Of a DNA stretch of 64,000 nt, positions 43,958 through 54,487 are shown one piece after another (position 1 is the stretch's first letter; each line of letters starts with the position of its first letter). Made by a program: the position numbers and the translations under genes. Under the pieces are notes generated by a model. The model was not told the origin of the DNA, did no database searches, and saw nothing but the letters and a program-made list of their open reading frames with translations. The DNA comes from Phaeodactylum tricornutum CCAP 1055/1. Taxonomy: Eukaryota > Bacillariophyta > Bacillariophyceae > Surirellales > Neidiaceae. Location of the stretch: positions 765,359 through 829,358 of the forward strand of contig NC_011682.1 of NCBI RefSeq assembly GCF_000150955.2. Direction: 5' to 3'.

Positions 43958-46291
43958 ATGAGCACTTCGGTCGTTGACGTCGATGCGGCAAATCCGTACC
44001 GGTACACTTGCCGCACCAGCCTTTCCAAAGAGCAATATCAATCTTTGACCGCTGTGCACAAGGAACTCGCGAATAGCAAGAATGCTACTAACTCAAAGGA
44101 TCGGCCTTGGCAGAACACTATTTTCCCAGTAGTATCCACACAGGACCCCCTGAAGCAGCCTAGCCGAGACTCTTCAACAAGCGGCGCGCTCCGGAAAAGG
44201 ACCCACCAGCATCGCAGCGAGAAAAGGGATAATACGGATCCTTCCGACACTATCGTATCCACTACTGCGGTCAATAAATCTTCCAAACGTCGTCGTCGCC
44301 AAACGAAGGATCCGTCGGCCCCGAAACGACCCATGGCACCATTCTTGCGTTTCCTGCATCAGCATATTGGACAAGTCAAAACTCTCAGGTCGATTTCATA
44401 CCGAGAAGCCATATCACTGTTGGGAGAGATCTGGTCGAGCGAGACTCCTGAAGCTCGACGGCCCTACTTGGAAGCGCACGAGGCGGACCTGAACGCCTAC
44501 AAAATCGCCTTGACTTCTTGGAACGCATTGCAAGCGGCGACCACTACTCCCACGCATACATCGGAGCGCCGATTTGACAAAACCCGACGGATGGACACAG
44601 CCCAAACTAGTAGAGCGGCCCTTGATAATGGAACTACCACGCTAACTGAGAAGTCTTTGGCCGAGTACGAGTCGAAAAACGAGGCGGCGACAACGAAAGC
44701 CATTGAAATACTGCCGCCTGTGAATCCACGCGACTTTGTGCCTCCCAAGACGCGAGTCCAACTGGCGGACGGCTACTATAAGCGACCCCGAGGAGCTCCG
44801 CCAAAGGGATGTTCCTGGGACAAACGCCAGGGAGTTTGGATCCAAAAAATTCCATCGACAGAAGTCGACGCCTATCTAGATACTGCCTCATCCAATTGTC
44901 GGACGTCATTGAAGAAGGTCAAAGCTCGTGGCAATCACTCCAAAACTTTGCAGCCCAATCAACTTGTGCGCTTAGCTCCACAAGCACGACCTGAACGTTT
45001 AAGCGACGGAAGTTTTCGGCGACCTCTAGGAAGACCCCCCAAAGGATATTCATGGCATTCGAAGAGCGGTGTGTGGCTATTGAATCTAGCTGTATCAAGG
45101 GGGGGCAAAGGTGCACACTGTTTGTCAGCTCCAATTCAGAGCTTCAGGAGTGCCAAAATCTCTCCGGGTGCGCAGCAGATCAGTAGAAAAGCATCGCAAC
45201 CGGATCCGCATGTGCGCGAAACAGAATTGAGCTCTCCATTATTTTTTGGGACGGATGGCTGTTACGGCGGACCTTCTCTGGCTTCTCCTTTGGAACCACC
45301 TGCTCCATACATGAAAAAGCCTCTCACAACACTCCCTAGTTGCACAAGACAGAGTTGGCAGGAATACGAACAGCAGGATATGATGGGCGCGACCAAATCT
45401 CCTTTGCTCTGTAGTTCAAAAATCACCCAGGAAGAGATTTATCTAAAAAGATGTATCGCCCCGAAAAGCAAACCCTTCGCCTGTGCAGATGGAAGTTTCC
45501 GGCGACCAAGGGGGAAAGCACCAGCAGGGTACAGCTGGGACCGTCACCAGGGGGCTTGGCAAAGATCTGATTCTGTTGCCACCACCATCGAAGCCAAGGA
45601 AGACGACGCAGTGTCAGACATATCAGAAATTCCAATCAAGGAGGTTTTCATTAAAAGCGGGTGGGACATCCCTCGACGAGTAAGTACTCTCTCGCTTTCT
45701 TGCGAAAATGCAGATGTGCCGGAATTCAATTCACCGTCAGTTCAGTATGAAAGACCCCAAAACCCATCCAAACCCTTAGAGACTCTTCGAAGCAGCGAAC
45801 TGGCAAAAAAGCCAGGATTACATCGCAAGCCTGTGTACATGCATAGCAATAGTGCGTTATTGCAAACAAGATACTCTGCATGCGGAAGTTGCCGGGCCTG
45901 CTGCGAACCCGTCGCCTGTGGGACTTGTCTGAACTGTATGCAGCAGCTTGACGATCATGTTCCGACATTGTTTGTCCCAACGTGCGCGCGTTGCATTTGT
46001 ATTGCTCCCATCCTGCGTGTTCCATCGGCACAATTAGAGACAATGTCCGTGTGTAGCTTGTCAAATCCCAACTCCTTGGTTGAAGATGAACTTAGTGACC
46101 TTGATTCGAAGGTCAACGATCATGGTACTTCGGCATTCTCATTCTCACAATCAGCGTCTCAGTTCTTGAAGCCGAAAAGTGAGTCGAATTTGAGTATTTC
46201 TGGGGCTGATTTAGCAAGAAAGTTGGATGGAATCAATCGTGCCCATGACGACGAATGCGCAGGAAGCACCGACGATTCTGTTGTCGTATAG
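43958..46291 (+). CDS. HMG-box protein with three novel repeats and a CXXC-like zinc finger
   Basis: A chromatin-type DNA-binding protein of 777 residues in one exon. I start at the ATG at 43958 because the 15 codons before it open with GTG. The HMG box covers about residues 116-190 (SAPKRPMAPFLRFLHQHI, then LGEIWSSETPEARRPYLEAH). Three copies of a motif follow near residues 268, 342 and 504, each of the form DGxxxRPxGxxPxGxSWDxxxGxW (DGYYKRPRGAPPKGCSWD, DGSFRRPLGRPPKGYSWH, DGSFRRPRGKAPAGYSWD). Their RPxGxPPKG cores resemble AT-hooks. At about 641-690 a Cys cluster CGSCRACCEPVACGTCLNC with later CxxCxC resembles a CXXC zinc finger, a module that binds unmethylated CpG. The combination is not one I recognise from other lineages. 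Nuclear role in chromatin or methylation reading is inference. Confidence 0.85.
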   Translation: MSTSVVDVDAANPYRYTCRTSLSKEQYQSLTAVHKELANSKNATNSKDRPWQNTIFPVVSTQDPLKQPSRDSSTSGALRKRTHQHRSEKRDNTDPSDTIVSTTAVNKSSKRRRRQTKDPSAPKRPMAPFLRFLHQHIGQVKTLRSISYREAISLLGEIWSSETPEARRPYLEAHEADLNAYKIALTSWNALQAATTTPTHTSERRFDKTRRMDTAQTSRAALDNGTTTLTEKSLAEYESKNEAATTKAIEILPPVNPRDFVPPKTRVQLADGYYKRPRGAPPKGCSWDKRQGVWIQKIPSTEVDAYLDTASSNCRTSLKKVKARGNHSKTLQPNQLVRLAPQARPERLSDGSFRRPLGRPPKGYSWHSKSGVWLLNLAVSRGGKGAHCLSAPIQSFRSAKISPGAQQISRKASQPDPHVRETELSSPLFFGTDGCYGGPSLASPLEPPAPYMKKPLTTLPSCTRQSWQEYEQQDMMGATKSPLLCSSKITQEEIYLKRCIAPKSKPFACADGSFRRPRGKAPAGYSWDRHQGAWQRSDSVATTIEAKEDDAVSDISEIPIKEVFIKSGWDIPRRVSTLSLSCENADVPEFNSPSVQYERPQNPSKPLETLRSSELAKKPGLHRKPVYMHSNSALLQTRYSACGSCRACCEPVACGTCLNCMQQLDDHVPTLFVPTCARCICIAPILRVPSAQLETMSVCSLSNPNSLVEDELSDLDSKVNDHGTSAFSFSQSASQFLKPKSESNLSISGADLARKLDGINRAHDDECAGSTDDSVVV

Positions 46292-46389
46292 CTCAGCTCA
46301 GGGAAATTTCTATTAACATTATAGACCCAATATATACAGTTGCCCTTATTTTACGTTCATTTTTTTCATTGAATTTTCGCCCCCAAACT

Positions 46390-47337
46390 TTATGCGCAAA
46401 CGAATTTTTTGCGATATTGGTTGATCTCAGTACAGTCAATTGTCGTCATACCGTATCGGTTCCCACAGCGCTGCTGTATTTGCTCTGTCGTCGGATTCCT
46501 CACAAACTGCTTTCCTTTGTCCATTTGATGCGATATCATCCAGCAGGAACACGAGTCAATTTGGCAGACAATCCCAGCGCGGACGCATGGGCAATCGGAT
46601 GTGCAACACGGTTCTTCTTCCACCAAGTCATGCAGCCGTCTTTCCAGTTCTTCTCTACTCACGGTGCCTTCTGGTAGAGCATGGCGTTTCCGAAGTTCTT
46701 CCTTTACTTTCGCCGGTTTTGTTCGCCGGTGTGCTGCTTTCCTGCCGGCATTTGGTGGAGGAAGATAGACGTGAAGCTTTCGACACGTGCAGCCTGTGCT
46801 CCCCTCTCCGCTTCTGCTGTTTCGAAGTTGCTCGAGCTCGTTTCGAATATGGTGAACCTTCACCTGGGTGTATATATCATTGTACTGCTCTGAGAACGAC
46901 CCTGATCGAGTGCGCAGCGTATTTTTTGAGCTTTTTTGCTCAAAATCATGCGAAAGAGAGCTTTGACTTCTATCCCCTTTACAGGTAGTACCCGTGTCTT
47001 CTAGTAAAAGTGACATCCTCTCTTTTTCATAAATCAAGCGAAAAATAGGATTCTTCGATGATTGTTTGTAGTCCCATTGCCGACTTTCCAACAGCAGGGG
47101 AGGCTCTGAGTCTGGATACTGGGAACGCCATCTATTCCGCAGTCGCTCTTGCTTTCTAGATTCGAAAGAATCCACCGAGACCTCAGCCTCGCCTTCGTTC
47201 ACCAAGTCGAACGAAATGCCAAGGGGCCAACCGCCATCGCCCGGAACAACACTCGGACCCAACATTCTCAGAAACTCTCGAACATGCACCTTACCAAATC
47301 GAACTGATTTTGCCTGGGTGACAGATGATGTCGACAT
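46390..47337 (-). CDS. CSRNP/AXUD1-like cysteine-rich nuclear protein
   Basis: A 315-residue single-exon protein convergent with the HMG gene (98-bp gap). The N-terminus SVRFGKVHVREFLRMLG, then VPGDGGWPLGI, fits the cysteine/serine-rich nuclear protein family start (VxFxxVxVxxFxRxxG, VPxxGGxxLGM). The Cys cluster is split: GCTCRKLHVYLPPP and, 60 residues later, PCCTSDCPCVRAGIVCQIDSCSCW, with CGNRYG after it, the family's zinc-coordinating pattern. Between them is a basic linker. In animals the family are transcription regulators; diatoms have such proteins too, but their targets are unknown. The ATG at 47337 is the first in frame. Confidence 0.82.
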   Translation of the reverse strand: MSTSSVTQAKSVRFGKVHVREFLRMLGPSVVPGDGGWPLGISFDLVNEGEAEVSVDSFESRKQERLRNRWRSQYPDSEPPLLLESRQWDYKQSSKNPIFRLIYEKERMSLLLEDTGTTCKGDRSQSSLSHDFEQKSSKNTLRTRSGSFSEQYNDIYTQVKVHHIRNELEQLRNSRSGEGSTGCTCRKLHVYLPPPNAGRKAAHRRTKPAKVKEELRKRHALPEGTVSREELERRLHDLVEEEPCCTSDCPCVRAGIVCQIDSCSCWMISHQMDKGKQFVRNPTTEQIQQRCGNRYGMTTIDCTEINQYRKKFVCA

Positions 47338-47428
47338 TTTTGGACAGGCGGAAGATCACTTATCTTTTACTGCATGGAGAATCCTTGCAGCACTCAGTGT
47401 CAGTCCCTACCGGCAGACCGCCTTATTA

Positions 47429-47513
47429 GGAAACTACGATGATAACGGGCTAGAATCGTGACTATGGACCCGAAGGATCCCACATGCTTTCGTAGGTGAT
47501 CTAGGAAAACCCT
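47429..47513 (-). repeat. Diverged fragment related to the copia LTR
   Basis: The stretch containing AACGGGCTAGAATCGTG aligns with the LTR sequence AACGGGCTAAAACGTG and continues with similar words (GGACCCGAAGGAT against GGACCAAAGGAT). By eye about three quarters of the first 60 bases agree. It is probably an old solo or truncated LTR of the same family. Confidence 0.4.
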
Positions 47514-47522
47514 ATGACAAAA

Positions 47523-47607
47523 GAGGGTTAACTTATGAGGAGTTTTTGGATAGATTTTATACATGATTGTAGGAAAGTACTACTCTGGGTTCTCCCTCCC
47601 CTTAGGG
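47523..47607 (-). repeat. Family-A subtelomeric repeat, truncated and inverted
   Basis: Reverse complement of the first 85 bases of the family-A repeat at 55819, 57177 and 59437, from the CCTAAGG head to the first GGGTTAACTTATGAG unit. The rest of the tandem part is missing. Confidence 0.85.
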
Positions 47608-47670
47608 AAGAACTCCTCAAGGGAGTGAGTTGGTTGCTTCAAGCAATAGATTGTATTGGGACCAACTATC

Positions 47671-47822
47671 CTAGAAAACTGCAACGGTAACGGGCTAAAA
47701 CGTGTCTGTGGGACCAAAGGATTGTAGATACGATAAAAAAGACGTAAAACAAAGACTTATAAGCATAAACCCAAGATAAAGGGATAATGAACCCCGATAT
47801 GCTTGCCGTAGGGTTTTTCTAG
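47671..47822 (-). repeat. Copia 3' LTR
   Basis: 152 bp bounded by CTAGAAAA and TTTTTCTAG. It differs from the 5' LTR by a single base in my comparison (C at 47680 against T at 53696). Confidence 0.93.
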
Positions 47823-48017
47823 TCCCCTCACATTGAGACCATGAACATAACCTTGGCGAAATGTGCCCCCTCAAAACCACAATGGGAAAAATAGGGAACC
47901 AAATAAAAATAAAACTTCGACACTGCATGCAATGACAAATATAATGCAAATGCAATTTGTCCCAACATTGAACCTGTTGAGAACGGGAAAGTCGGCAAAC
48001 CCTTCTTGTGACTTGAA

Positions 48018-51000
48018 TCACCATAAAATACTTCGTATGATAGCTTGTCTCACTGGACCTGTTTGAACCTTTGTAAGTATATCCGCTAGATTTGATTCTG
48101 ATGGTTCATATGCAATCTTGATCACTTTCATGGCAACATTCTCTCGTACGAAATGATACGCTATCGCGTTACTTTTCTTCTTCAACACTGATTCTGGTGC
48201 CGTAGTATTGTATACAACCGACATATTGTCACAAAGAACTTTAGCCGGACCATCAATAGGAATACCCATCATACGTAACTTGTATCGTAGACCTTGTATC
48301 ATCTCAGTAGCAATCTTTAATGCAACAAACTCACTACCAAAAGTAGACGTTTCAACTGAATTCTGACGCTTCGAGAACCACATAATCGGAGAACGATTGA
48401 TATAAATCAAAACACCTGTTCAAGAACGACGAGTAACACGGTCTCCCGCATGGTCAGCATCAACAAAAGCTATAATCTCCACCACCTTACCACGTGGTTC
48501 TGGAGCATTTGGTGGGATAGGCTCTTTAACATCACCGTAAAAATCTGTCCAATCCGCATCATCGTTAAAGCTGTTGTCAATCACCGGATAAGAATCATCA
48601 AATACCAATCGAGACTTGTGATGTGACTTCAAATATCCGAAAATATGAAAAACTGCAGCTAGATGTCCTTCACGCGGCATCGCGAGAAAAGATGAGAGCA
48701 TAGACACCTCACACATTATATCAATGCGACCAATTTCAACTGCCCATCTCAACACTCCTATCTGTGACTGGAAATAGTTAGCACGTTCCGCATCCAACAC
48801 AGGGGAAACATCGAGCTCCGGTCGATAATTTGACGACATAGGTGACGTAATCTTTGTAGATAAACGTTTTCCAACTTCATCCAAATCCTTTTCAACATTT
48901 GCAACTGCTTGTTTCACATAATTCGTGGAACTCATCGACCATCGCTGTTTCGATGGATTATCGGGTAGCGTAAAACGTCCAAGATTTGCTCCCAAATATA
49001 CCTCGGGCGTCTTAATTGATTCAGGCTTGAGTTTAAAATGCATACCGATCGAATCCAGGATCTTCTTCGGATCTGTACTGATACATAGGAAATCATTGGT
49101 ATAAATAAGCACATACTCATAGTAATTCGTACCATCGTGTTTCTGAGCTGGTCTAAGCCAAACATCTGGATCTGCAAGACAAGAGATAAAATGCAACTCC
49201 TCCATTGTCGCAGCTAAGTGAGCACGCCATGCTGCCCCACTCAACTTCAAACCATATAACGCACGAACAATAAGTGCATAACAACCTTCCATTGACTTTC
49301 CGAACTCTGGACCACATGTTGTATATACCTTTTTGTGAACTGGAGCATTCAAATATGCATTCTGCGCATCGGCACCAAGTATATCCAATGAATTCAAAGA
49401 TGCAATGAGTAAAGCAATTCGAACACTATCGCGCGAAACAACACTGGCATATGTAATCAAACTCGGCGGATCTGTAACATGTCCCCCGGCGACGAATCTG
49501 GCTTTGCGAGTAAAATCCATTTTGATATCAAATATCATGTGATATGGTATCCATGTATGAGCAACTGGTTTAGGAGCATCCTGATCGAGAATTTTAAATG
49601 CTGGCATAACATTTGTCATTTCCTTCTTGATCGCATCCGACCACAACGAAGTGTTAGTATCTCGGTCAATCTCAAGAGCTTGCTTGACCGATTTTGGCAT
49701 ACAAATACCAAACTTGTGAGTCTGTTTAAGGTATCTCGTCTTTACCGCGGAAATAATACGATCACGTTTCTGCAATATGTCTGGTGCCCACCAAGCAAAA
49801 GCTGGCTCATGAAGCAGTTTGTTAGCAACGGCATTTTCGGCGACTTCAATTGGATTCGATTCCTTCAGATCTTTAAGAGGAAACCAAGTTGTAGATCCGT
49901 CCTTCCATTGCAATAACAACACCCAGCCTTTAGTGGTTCGTCTTATGCGTTTCACACCATGCTTGTCCATATAGTACATATCGTCAGGTGCGACTGCCAA
50001 TCCATCCATCTTGTGTTCAATGATCTCATCTACTATTCGAAACCGGCGTCCTTCATCATCCACCTGCGAATATAAGTGTTCCGCAATAATATTAGCAGCA
50101 AATTCCTGCACATTACCGTCTGGGAACTGGACTTCCATAACTCTCGTATCCAAAACAGGATTGGGATGTGATTTCCCTACCAAGTTACCATTGCGATCCT
50201 TTTTACGCGCAATGACTGTTCCAGTGGTAGCAATGTCCTTGTATGGTAACACAACTTGAGCATCAAGGTATTCATCAAAGGCTTCGTGATCTAATTCGTC
50301 TGCTTGTGGCATTGACGGCTCGTCCCCTGTCGAATCATCTGAATAAGTGCAAAATACATTAACCTCTTCAGGAAACACAGGGGCAATGGCATCATCACAG
50401 TTATTATAGCTCAAAGTTGCATCAAATGAGGACTTGTCTAATTGCACCTCCCTGGAATTAAGATCAGCTGTAGAAAGTGGCGAGTAAGAAGTTCGAGATA
50501 CCACTTGACCACTTCGAACAAGTATACGCGCACACATAACATCACCAATGTCATGCGCAGGACCAAGCCACCGACCTAGATTCCGTTTGTCTACCGGAAA
50601 GTCGACTGGGTCCAAATACCATATCCAATCATACCAAGTGAATTCACATAGGTGACTGATATCCGTCGTATCACCTGACACTGCCGTGTTTGGTACATCA
50701 TTGTTCAATGCATAAATGTTATGGGCAATTGACGATCGAATCATACTTTGCAACTCCAGGCAAAAATCCCATAAATATAACGGTGCAGATGACTTTTTCA
50801 TAGCCATGTTAGTCATGCGTTTCAATGCTCTGATTGCAGTCTCGGCTTGATTTAACCATGGTGAGTAAGGTTCAATCTGTCTAGCATGAGATCCTGCCGC
50901 ACGAACCTTCCGTCTGAATTCACCCTGCACCAATTCTTTCGCGCCATCCGAAATAATTTCGGCTGGAACACCTTCTCGGTGAAACAACAAATCCAAGGTC

Positions 51001-51026
51001 TCATCGGCATTCCCTTTTGACTTCAT
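48018..51026 (-). pseudogene. Copia pol: integrase end, reverse transcriptase and RNase H, with internal TGA
   Basis: The frame opens at 51026 inside integrase (IISDGAKELVQGEFRR with the second catalytic Asp, and PYSPWLNQAETAIRALKR with the Glu). The reverse transcriptase follows: FKILDQDAPKPVAHTW, FVAGGH, SVRIALLIASLNSLDILGAD with NAYLNA, YGLKLSGAAWRAHL. Its YxDD box reads YTNDFLCIS; the Asn codon at 49097-49095 replaces the first catalytic Asp. A TGA at 48420-48418 interrupts HAGDRVTRRS before TGVLIYINRSPIMW. The RNase H then runs to 48018 with STFGSEFVALKIA and SNLADILTK. CGA to TGA would explain the stop. In this state the product would be inactive. Confidence 0.92.
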
Positions 51027-51078
51027 AGCATAAGCACGTGTCCAATCAAGATCGTTGACGTAAATCTGAGCACAGGTG

Positions 51079-52056
51079 TTAACTGAGGCTCATTAAACAA
51101 ATGCTTAAAAAAAAAAAAAAAAACATTGTATCCGTATACACACTTGTACGGAGATGTTGGTATCTGAGCTGACTGGTAGTTGGCTTGACTCTCTGTGTTA
51201 GAGTCCGACTGGCAATATCCTTGACTCCTCTCTGAGTCGTAGCCAATAAAGTTCGTTTTGCTGCAGATAAACCGATATTCCAACGTCTGGCTAACTCTTC
51301 CGGAGTAACTCTGTACCTGTAATTTGATGACTGAGCAACACTCACCAGACATGTCTTCTCAAGTGCTTCGACAAAATGCTGTTCATCAAGTGACACTGAA
51401 ATACTAGACAACACAACTGATACTGTACTTTCGTATGACGAAATCATTTGTATGTTTGCATGACCGGATTGTCTCGTTACCAAAATACCTTTGCTATCGG
51501 TATACTTCTCCTCCTGACGAGTAAAATCCGTCGAATATGGATCCCAAATGGGATTGTCATACGTAAGAGTCAATTTGTGAAAATTTCGAAACTCCTCCGG
51601 AGACGGCTTTCGCACTGGCAAATACGAAATCACACCATCTAATTGCAGATGCAATTTAAGATTCTCCTTTGGAAAATAAATCGAATGTGATAAATCCGTG
51701 GGATTTTCAAGTAAAAATCTTGGACAATCATAGACCTGCACATTGTTTAACCGGAGCTGATTCTGATTTAACAAATTATGTTCCATGGTAGGAAAGTGCA
51801 AGGCCTGATGAATAATTAAAATAAAAGTCTCATATGTGTAAGGATGATCATATGCAAGAGCAGCAGAGACAATTGGTACAGACCGGGCTTGTCCCAAAGT
51901 AGATAAAAATGCAGAAACATCAACCGTTCGAGAGGTTTCGTGAAATATATAAGCGTTCTTTTCAACGCAACAAGTATCCGCATGAGAATCTAACTCCGCG
52001 TGTGATATAAATGCACTCTCGAGTGACTGTATAGAGATAGAATGTGTTGATACCAC
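51079..52056 (-). pseudogene. Copia protease and integrase N-terminal region, frameshifted
   Basis: Contains the aspartic protease motif ELDSHADTCC near its start and the integrase approach region ending QLRYQHLRTSVYTDTMF, where TDTM holds the first catalytic Asp. A run of 17 T on the coding strand (51107-51123) then turns the frame into poly-Phe and a stop. The downstream integrase resumes in another frame only after two more stops (NTCAQIYVNDLDWTRAY). No start codon of its own is needed; it should be joined to gag in an intact element. Confidence 0.85.
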
Positions 52057-52966
52057 TTGCAGCCTCTGTCAATGGCTCTCCAAACTCTTCTAGATCTGTA
52101 TGAGCTTGCTGATGAATCTCAGCAAAACGTTCGAAAGTAAAGTTACAACGCTCTCCGTTGTAGAACTTTGACTCAAGATCACCTTCAGCACGTGTCATAA
52201 TCTTCGACTGATTAGTCGGTCCCAAATAATGCGAGCGAAGTGCAAACCAAGCCGCACAACCATTACGAGCTCGAGCATAAGCCAACACCCAGCTCCAAGT
52301 AGGACCACCATGAGTACAAACGCGAATAATAGACCACACTTGAGCATTATCTGCTGCATAGGACTCTTCTTCATGCGGACATTGCGCTATCATTTCTTCA
52401 AACGCATCTTGATAGTTGTTATCCGGACCTTCAGGAACTTCTTCATCTTCACGAATGACATAAGCCAATGGAACTCCCGTTGTTCCTCTAATTTGAAGCA
52501 AATATTCCGCAATATTTTCAAAGGCATCACGGATCTTCTTCAGGTCTTCAATTTGTCCAGGAGCAACAAGGTCTTTCGCTAACTCTTTGTCTTCCTTCTC
52601 ACGCTTCTTGATCTCGATCATCGAGAAAATACGCGCCGCATTGAACTGAGCCGGATAAGGCCGAGAAGTGCGCTTGAGGTGACGAACATAGTATGCCAAC
52701 AACACAAGACGCTCCTCCGCAGTAGGTGAAATTGCTACACCATTGCGAGGAATCATTGCCGGGGCTCCAGGTTGTTCTGCGTTAGGATTCGGAAGTGTAC
52801 CCCCTGGACGACGGATGTTCTTACACATGTCCTTGATGAAATCATCCGTTGCGATCTCGAAAACATCCATAGACGTAATCGAATCCGTGATAGCATCGCG
52901 TTGTTCGACATCAACAATGCCGATCGCTTGTAAAGCATTTCGAACTTGAGCTAAAGCAGCCGCCAT
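51962..52966 (-). CDS. Copia gag-like protein, C-terminally truncated
   Basis: The ATG at 52966 opens a 334-codon frame with the copia gag fold (AQVRNALQAIGI, AWFALRSHYLGP, MTRAEGDLESKFYNGE, FTFERFAEIHQQAHTDLEEF). It leaves the gag sequence after EPLTEAASG at about 52050 and ends 30 residues later in the protease region's wrong frame. The CCHC zinc knuckle expected before protease is missing, so a small deletion with frameshift fused gag to protease. It probably gives a truncated capsid-like protein if expressed. Confidence 0.85.
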   Translation of the reverse strand: MAAALAQVRNALQAIGIVDVEQRDAITDSITSMDVFEIATDDFIKDMCKNIRRPGGTLPNPNAEQPGAPAMIPRNGVAISPTAEERLVLLAYYVRHLKRTSRPYPAQFNAARIFSMIEIKKREKEDKELAKDLVAPGQIEDLKKIRDAFENIAEYLLQIRGTTGVPLAYVIREDEEVPEGPDNNYQDAFEEMIAQCPHEEESYAADNAQVWSIIRVCTHGGPTWSWVLAYARARNGCAAWFALRSHYLGPTNQSKIMTRAEGDLESKFYNGERCNFTFERFAEIHQQAHTDLEEFGEPLTEAASGINTFYLYTVTRECIYITRGVRFSCGYLLR

Positions 52967-52972
52967 GGTCAA

Positions 52973-53686
52973 CTCTCGTCTTCTTCGCCTGTCTCAAATT
53001 TCATAAAAACTTCGTAAGCTGGTTCGACAACATTCAATGTTCTTTCTGCACCACGTGAACATGAGAATTATTGACCACTGATAACGTCACATGTGAACAC
53101 CACATAAATACCATATAAGTGATATTGATATTGAATACCGTTTGAGAACCATTTCAATAAAACGCGACGAATACCATTTTTATGTCGCAACTCATAATAC
53201 GAGATATTTGGCTGATATCTATCAGAGTGGAGGATCCACGATTACCGTTTGGTACAAGTCCGATAATTGTTGCTGTATAAGTAAATGTTCCATGCAAACA
53301 ACTACTTATCATCCACACATGGATAAAGCTTGGATGCGAGCTTTTAGCAAACAATAAATTCTTGTGCAATGCACCTTCTTCGGTAGATGAAGAGATCCAT
53401 GGAAGCGTCCCACCATGGAGATTTTGCATCGTTTCAGACCGTTAGACGGATACGAAACCCAGTTACCAATCAACATGTCTACCACATGGACCATTACGAG
53501 AAACTGGCAGTATATTCCAGGCCTCTGCAGGCTTCGGCGACTCAAACAACGACATGAAGAGCCAGGTATTTTAGCTTTACCTCCCCAGGCACTATCGGAC
53601 TTGGCGATCACTCAAACACTCAAAACACAACAAATCACCCTACCTTTGATCCCGTTACCTCAGCGTAGAACGATGGGTCTGATAAA
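52973..53686 (-). other. Copia 5' leader
   Basis: About 710 bases between the 5' LTR and gag. It holds the primer-binding region next to the LTR and no convincing ORF. Confidence 0.6.
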
Positions 53687-53838
53687 CTAGAAAATTGCAA
53701 CGGTAACGGGCTAAAACGTGTCTGTGGGACCAAAGGATTGTAGATACGATAAAAAAGACGTAAAACAAAGACTTATAAGCATAAACCCAAGATAAAGGGA
53801 TAATGAACCCCGATATGCTTGCCGTAGGGTTTTTCTAG
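53687..53838 (-). repeat. Copia 5' LTR
   Basis: 152-bp direct copy of 47671-47822 with one difference. For a minus-strand element this is the promoter-bearing LTR. Confidence 0.93.
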
Positions 53839-54487
53839 ATGAAAACCTTGTGAATGTAAGTTTCTCTCCAAAATTAGAGTCGGATTTGAAATCCGACTCT
53901 AAATTTAGAGTCGTTTTCAAAATCCGACTCTAAATCAGAGTCGTTTTCAAAATCCGACTCTAATTTTTTTCGCAAAAATAACCGTAACGGGCAACCAGAA
54001 CGCCAGCTCGGTCGCTGACATTTTAAATGTTTAACGAAAACATTGAAAATGACCAAAAGTTTTTTACTAGGGACTGACAATTTTTGCTTTTGCGGCACGC
54101 CCCTGGGAAATCCTGCGCAGAAAAGATTGGCCTGTTCTTGAAAAGTTCTAAAAGCCTAGACACTGTCGGACCAATCAAAGCACCTGGATCCTCAAGATTA
54201 CTTATGCTATAGTGAGCGCGTCACTTAGCAGAGATCATTTTACCTCCCTACTCGTCTTCGGAAGTATTCCTTCAATTGCTTTGCAAAGACTACAGGATGC
54301 AAACAAATTCACTTTTTGTTGCACCCCACGGTTCTTCAGAAAAGTTTCGATACGGTCTACATTAGACTACGAATCCAAGTTACTTAGCTTCAGGATAAGC
54401 CTTCCAGTGCTCAGGAGTGGTTTGAGTATTGCTCAGCTGGGTTTTTGAGCGTTACAACTACGTACGTTGGCGACGCCAATACGTAAC
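53839..54487. other. Start of the subtelomere
   Basis: About 650 bases including the palindromic array at 53874-53963. The remainder has only short ORFs with no motif. Confidence 0.5.
53874..53963. repeat. Three-unit palindromic tandem array
   Basis: Three units of about 30 bp, each a near-perfect inverted repeat. The first reads AGAGTCGGATTT and its complement AAATCCGACTCT around a one-base centre. The other two carry AGAGTCGTTTTC against AAAATCCGACTCT. Each unit can form a hairpin. Confidence 0.85.

Larger units (their letters stand above)
47338..47670. other. Boundary between gene space and repeat-rich subtelomere
   Basis: About 330 bases that hold a diverged LTR relic (47429-47513) and an inverted family-A fragment (47523-47607) before the copia LTR. 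No gene is seen. Confidence 0.6.
47671..53838 (-). mobile_element. Ty1/copia LTR retrotransposon, recently inserted but coding-defective
   Basis: A 6168-bp element in reverse orientation with 152-bp LTRs. Order on the minus strand: 5' LTR (53687-53838), leader, gag, protease, integrase, reverse transcriptase, RNase H, polypurine tract (GTGAGGGGA just before 47822), 3' LTR (47671-47822). Integrase before reverse transcriptase defines the copia order. The protease motif DSHADT fits diatom copia elements. Just after the 5' LTR the sequence reads TTTATCAGACCC, where the primer-binding site should be. I find no 5-bp target-site duplication: flanks are CTATC and ATGAA. Breaks: a gag/protease frame change near 52050, a 17-A run at 51107-51123 with stops in integrase, Asn in the reverse transcriptase YxDD box, and a TGA before RNase H. 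Confidence 0.95.

Noticed and set aside
48418-48420. Shared TGA recoding between trpB and the retrotransposon
   Set aside because: Both fit simple CGA-to-TGA mutation, while all other genes here use TGG for Trp and are free of in-frame TGA.
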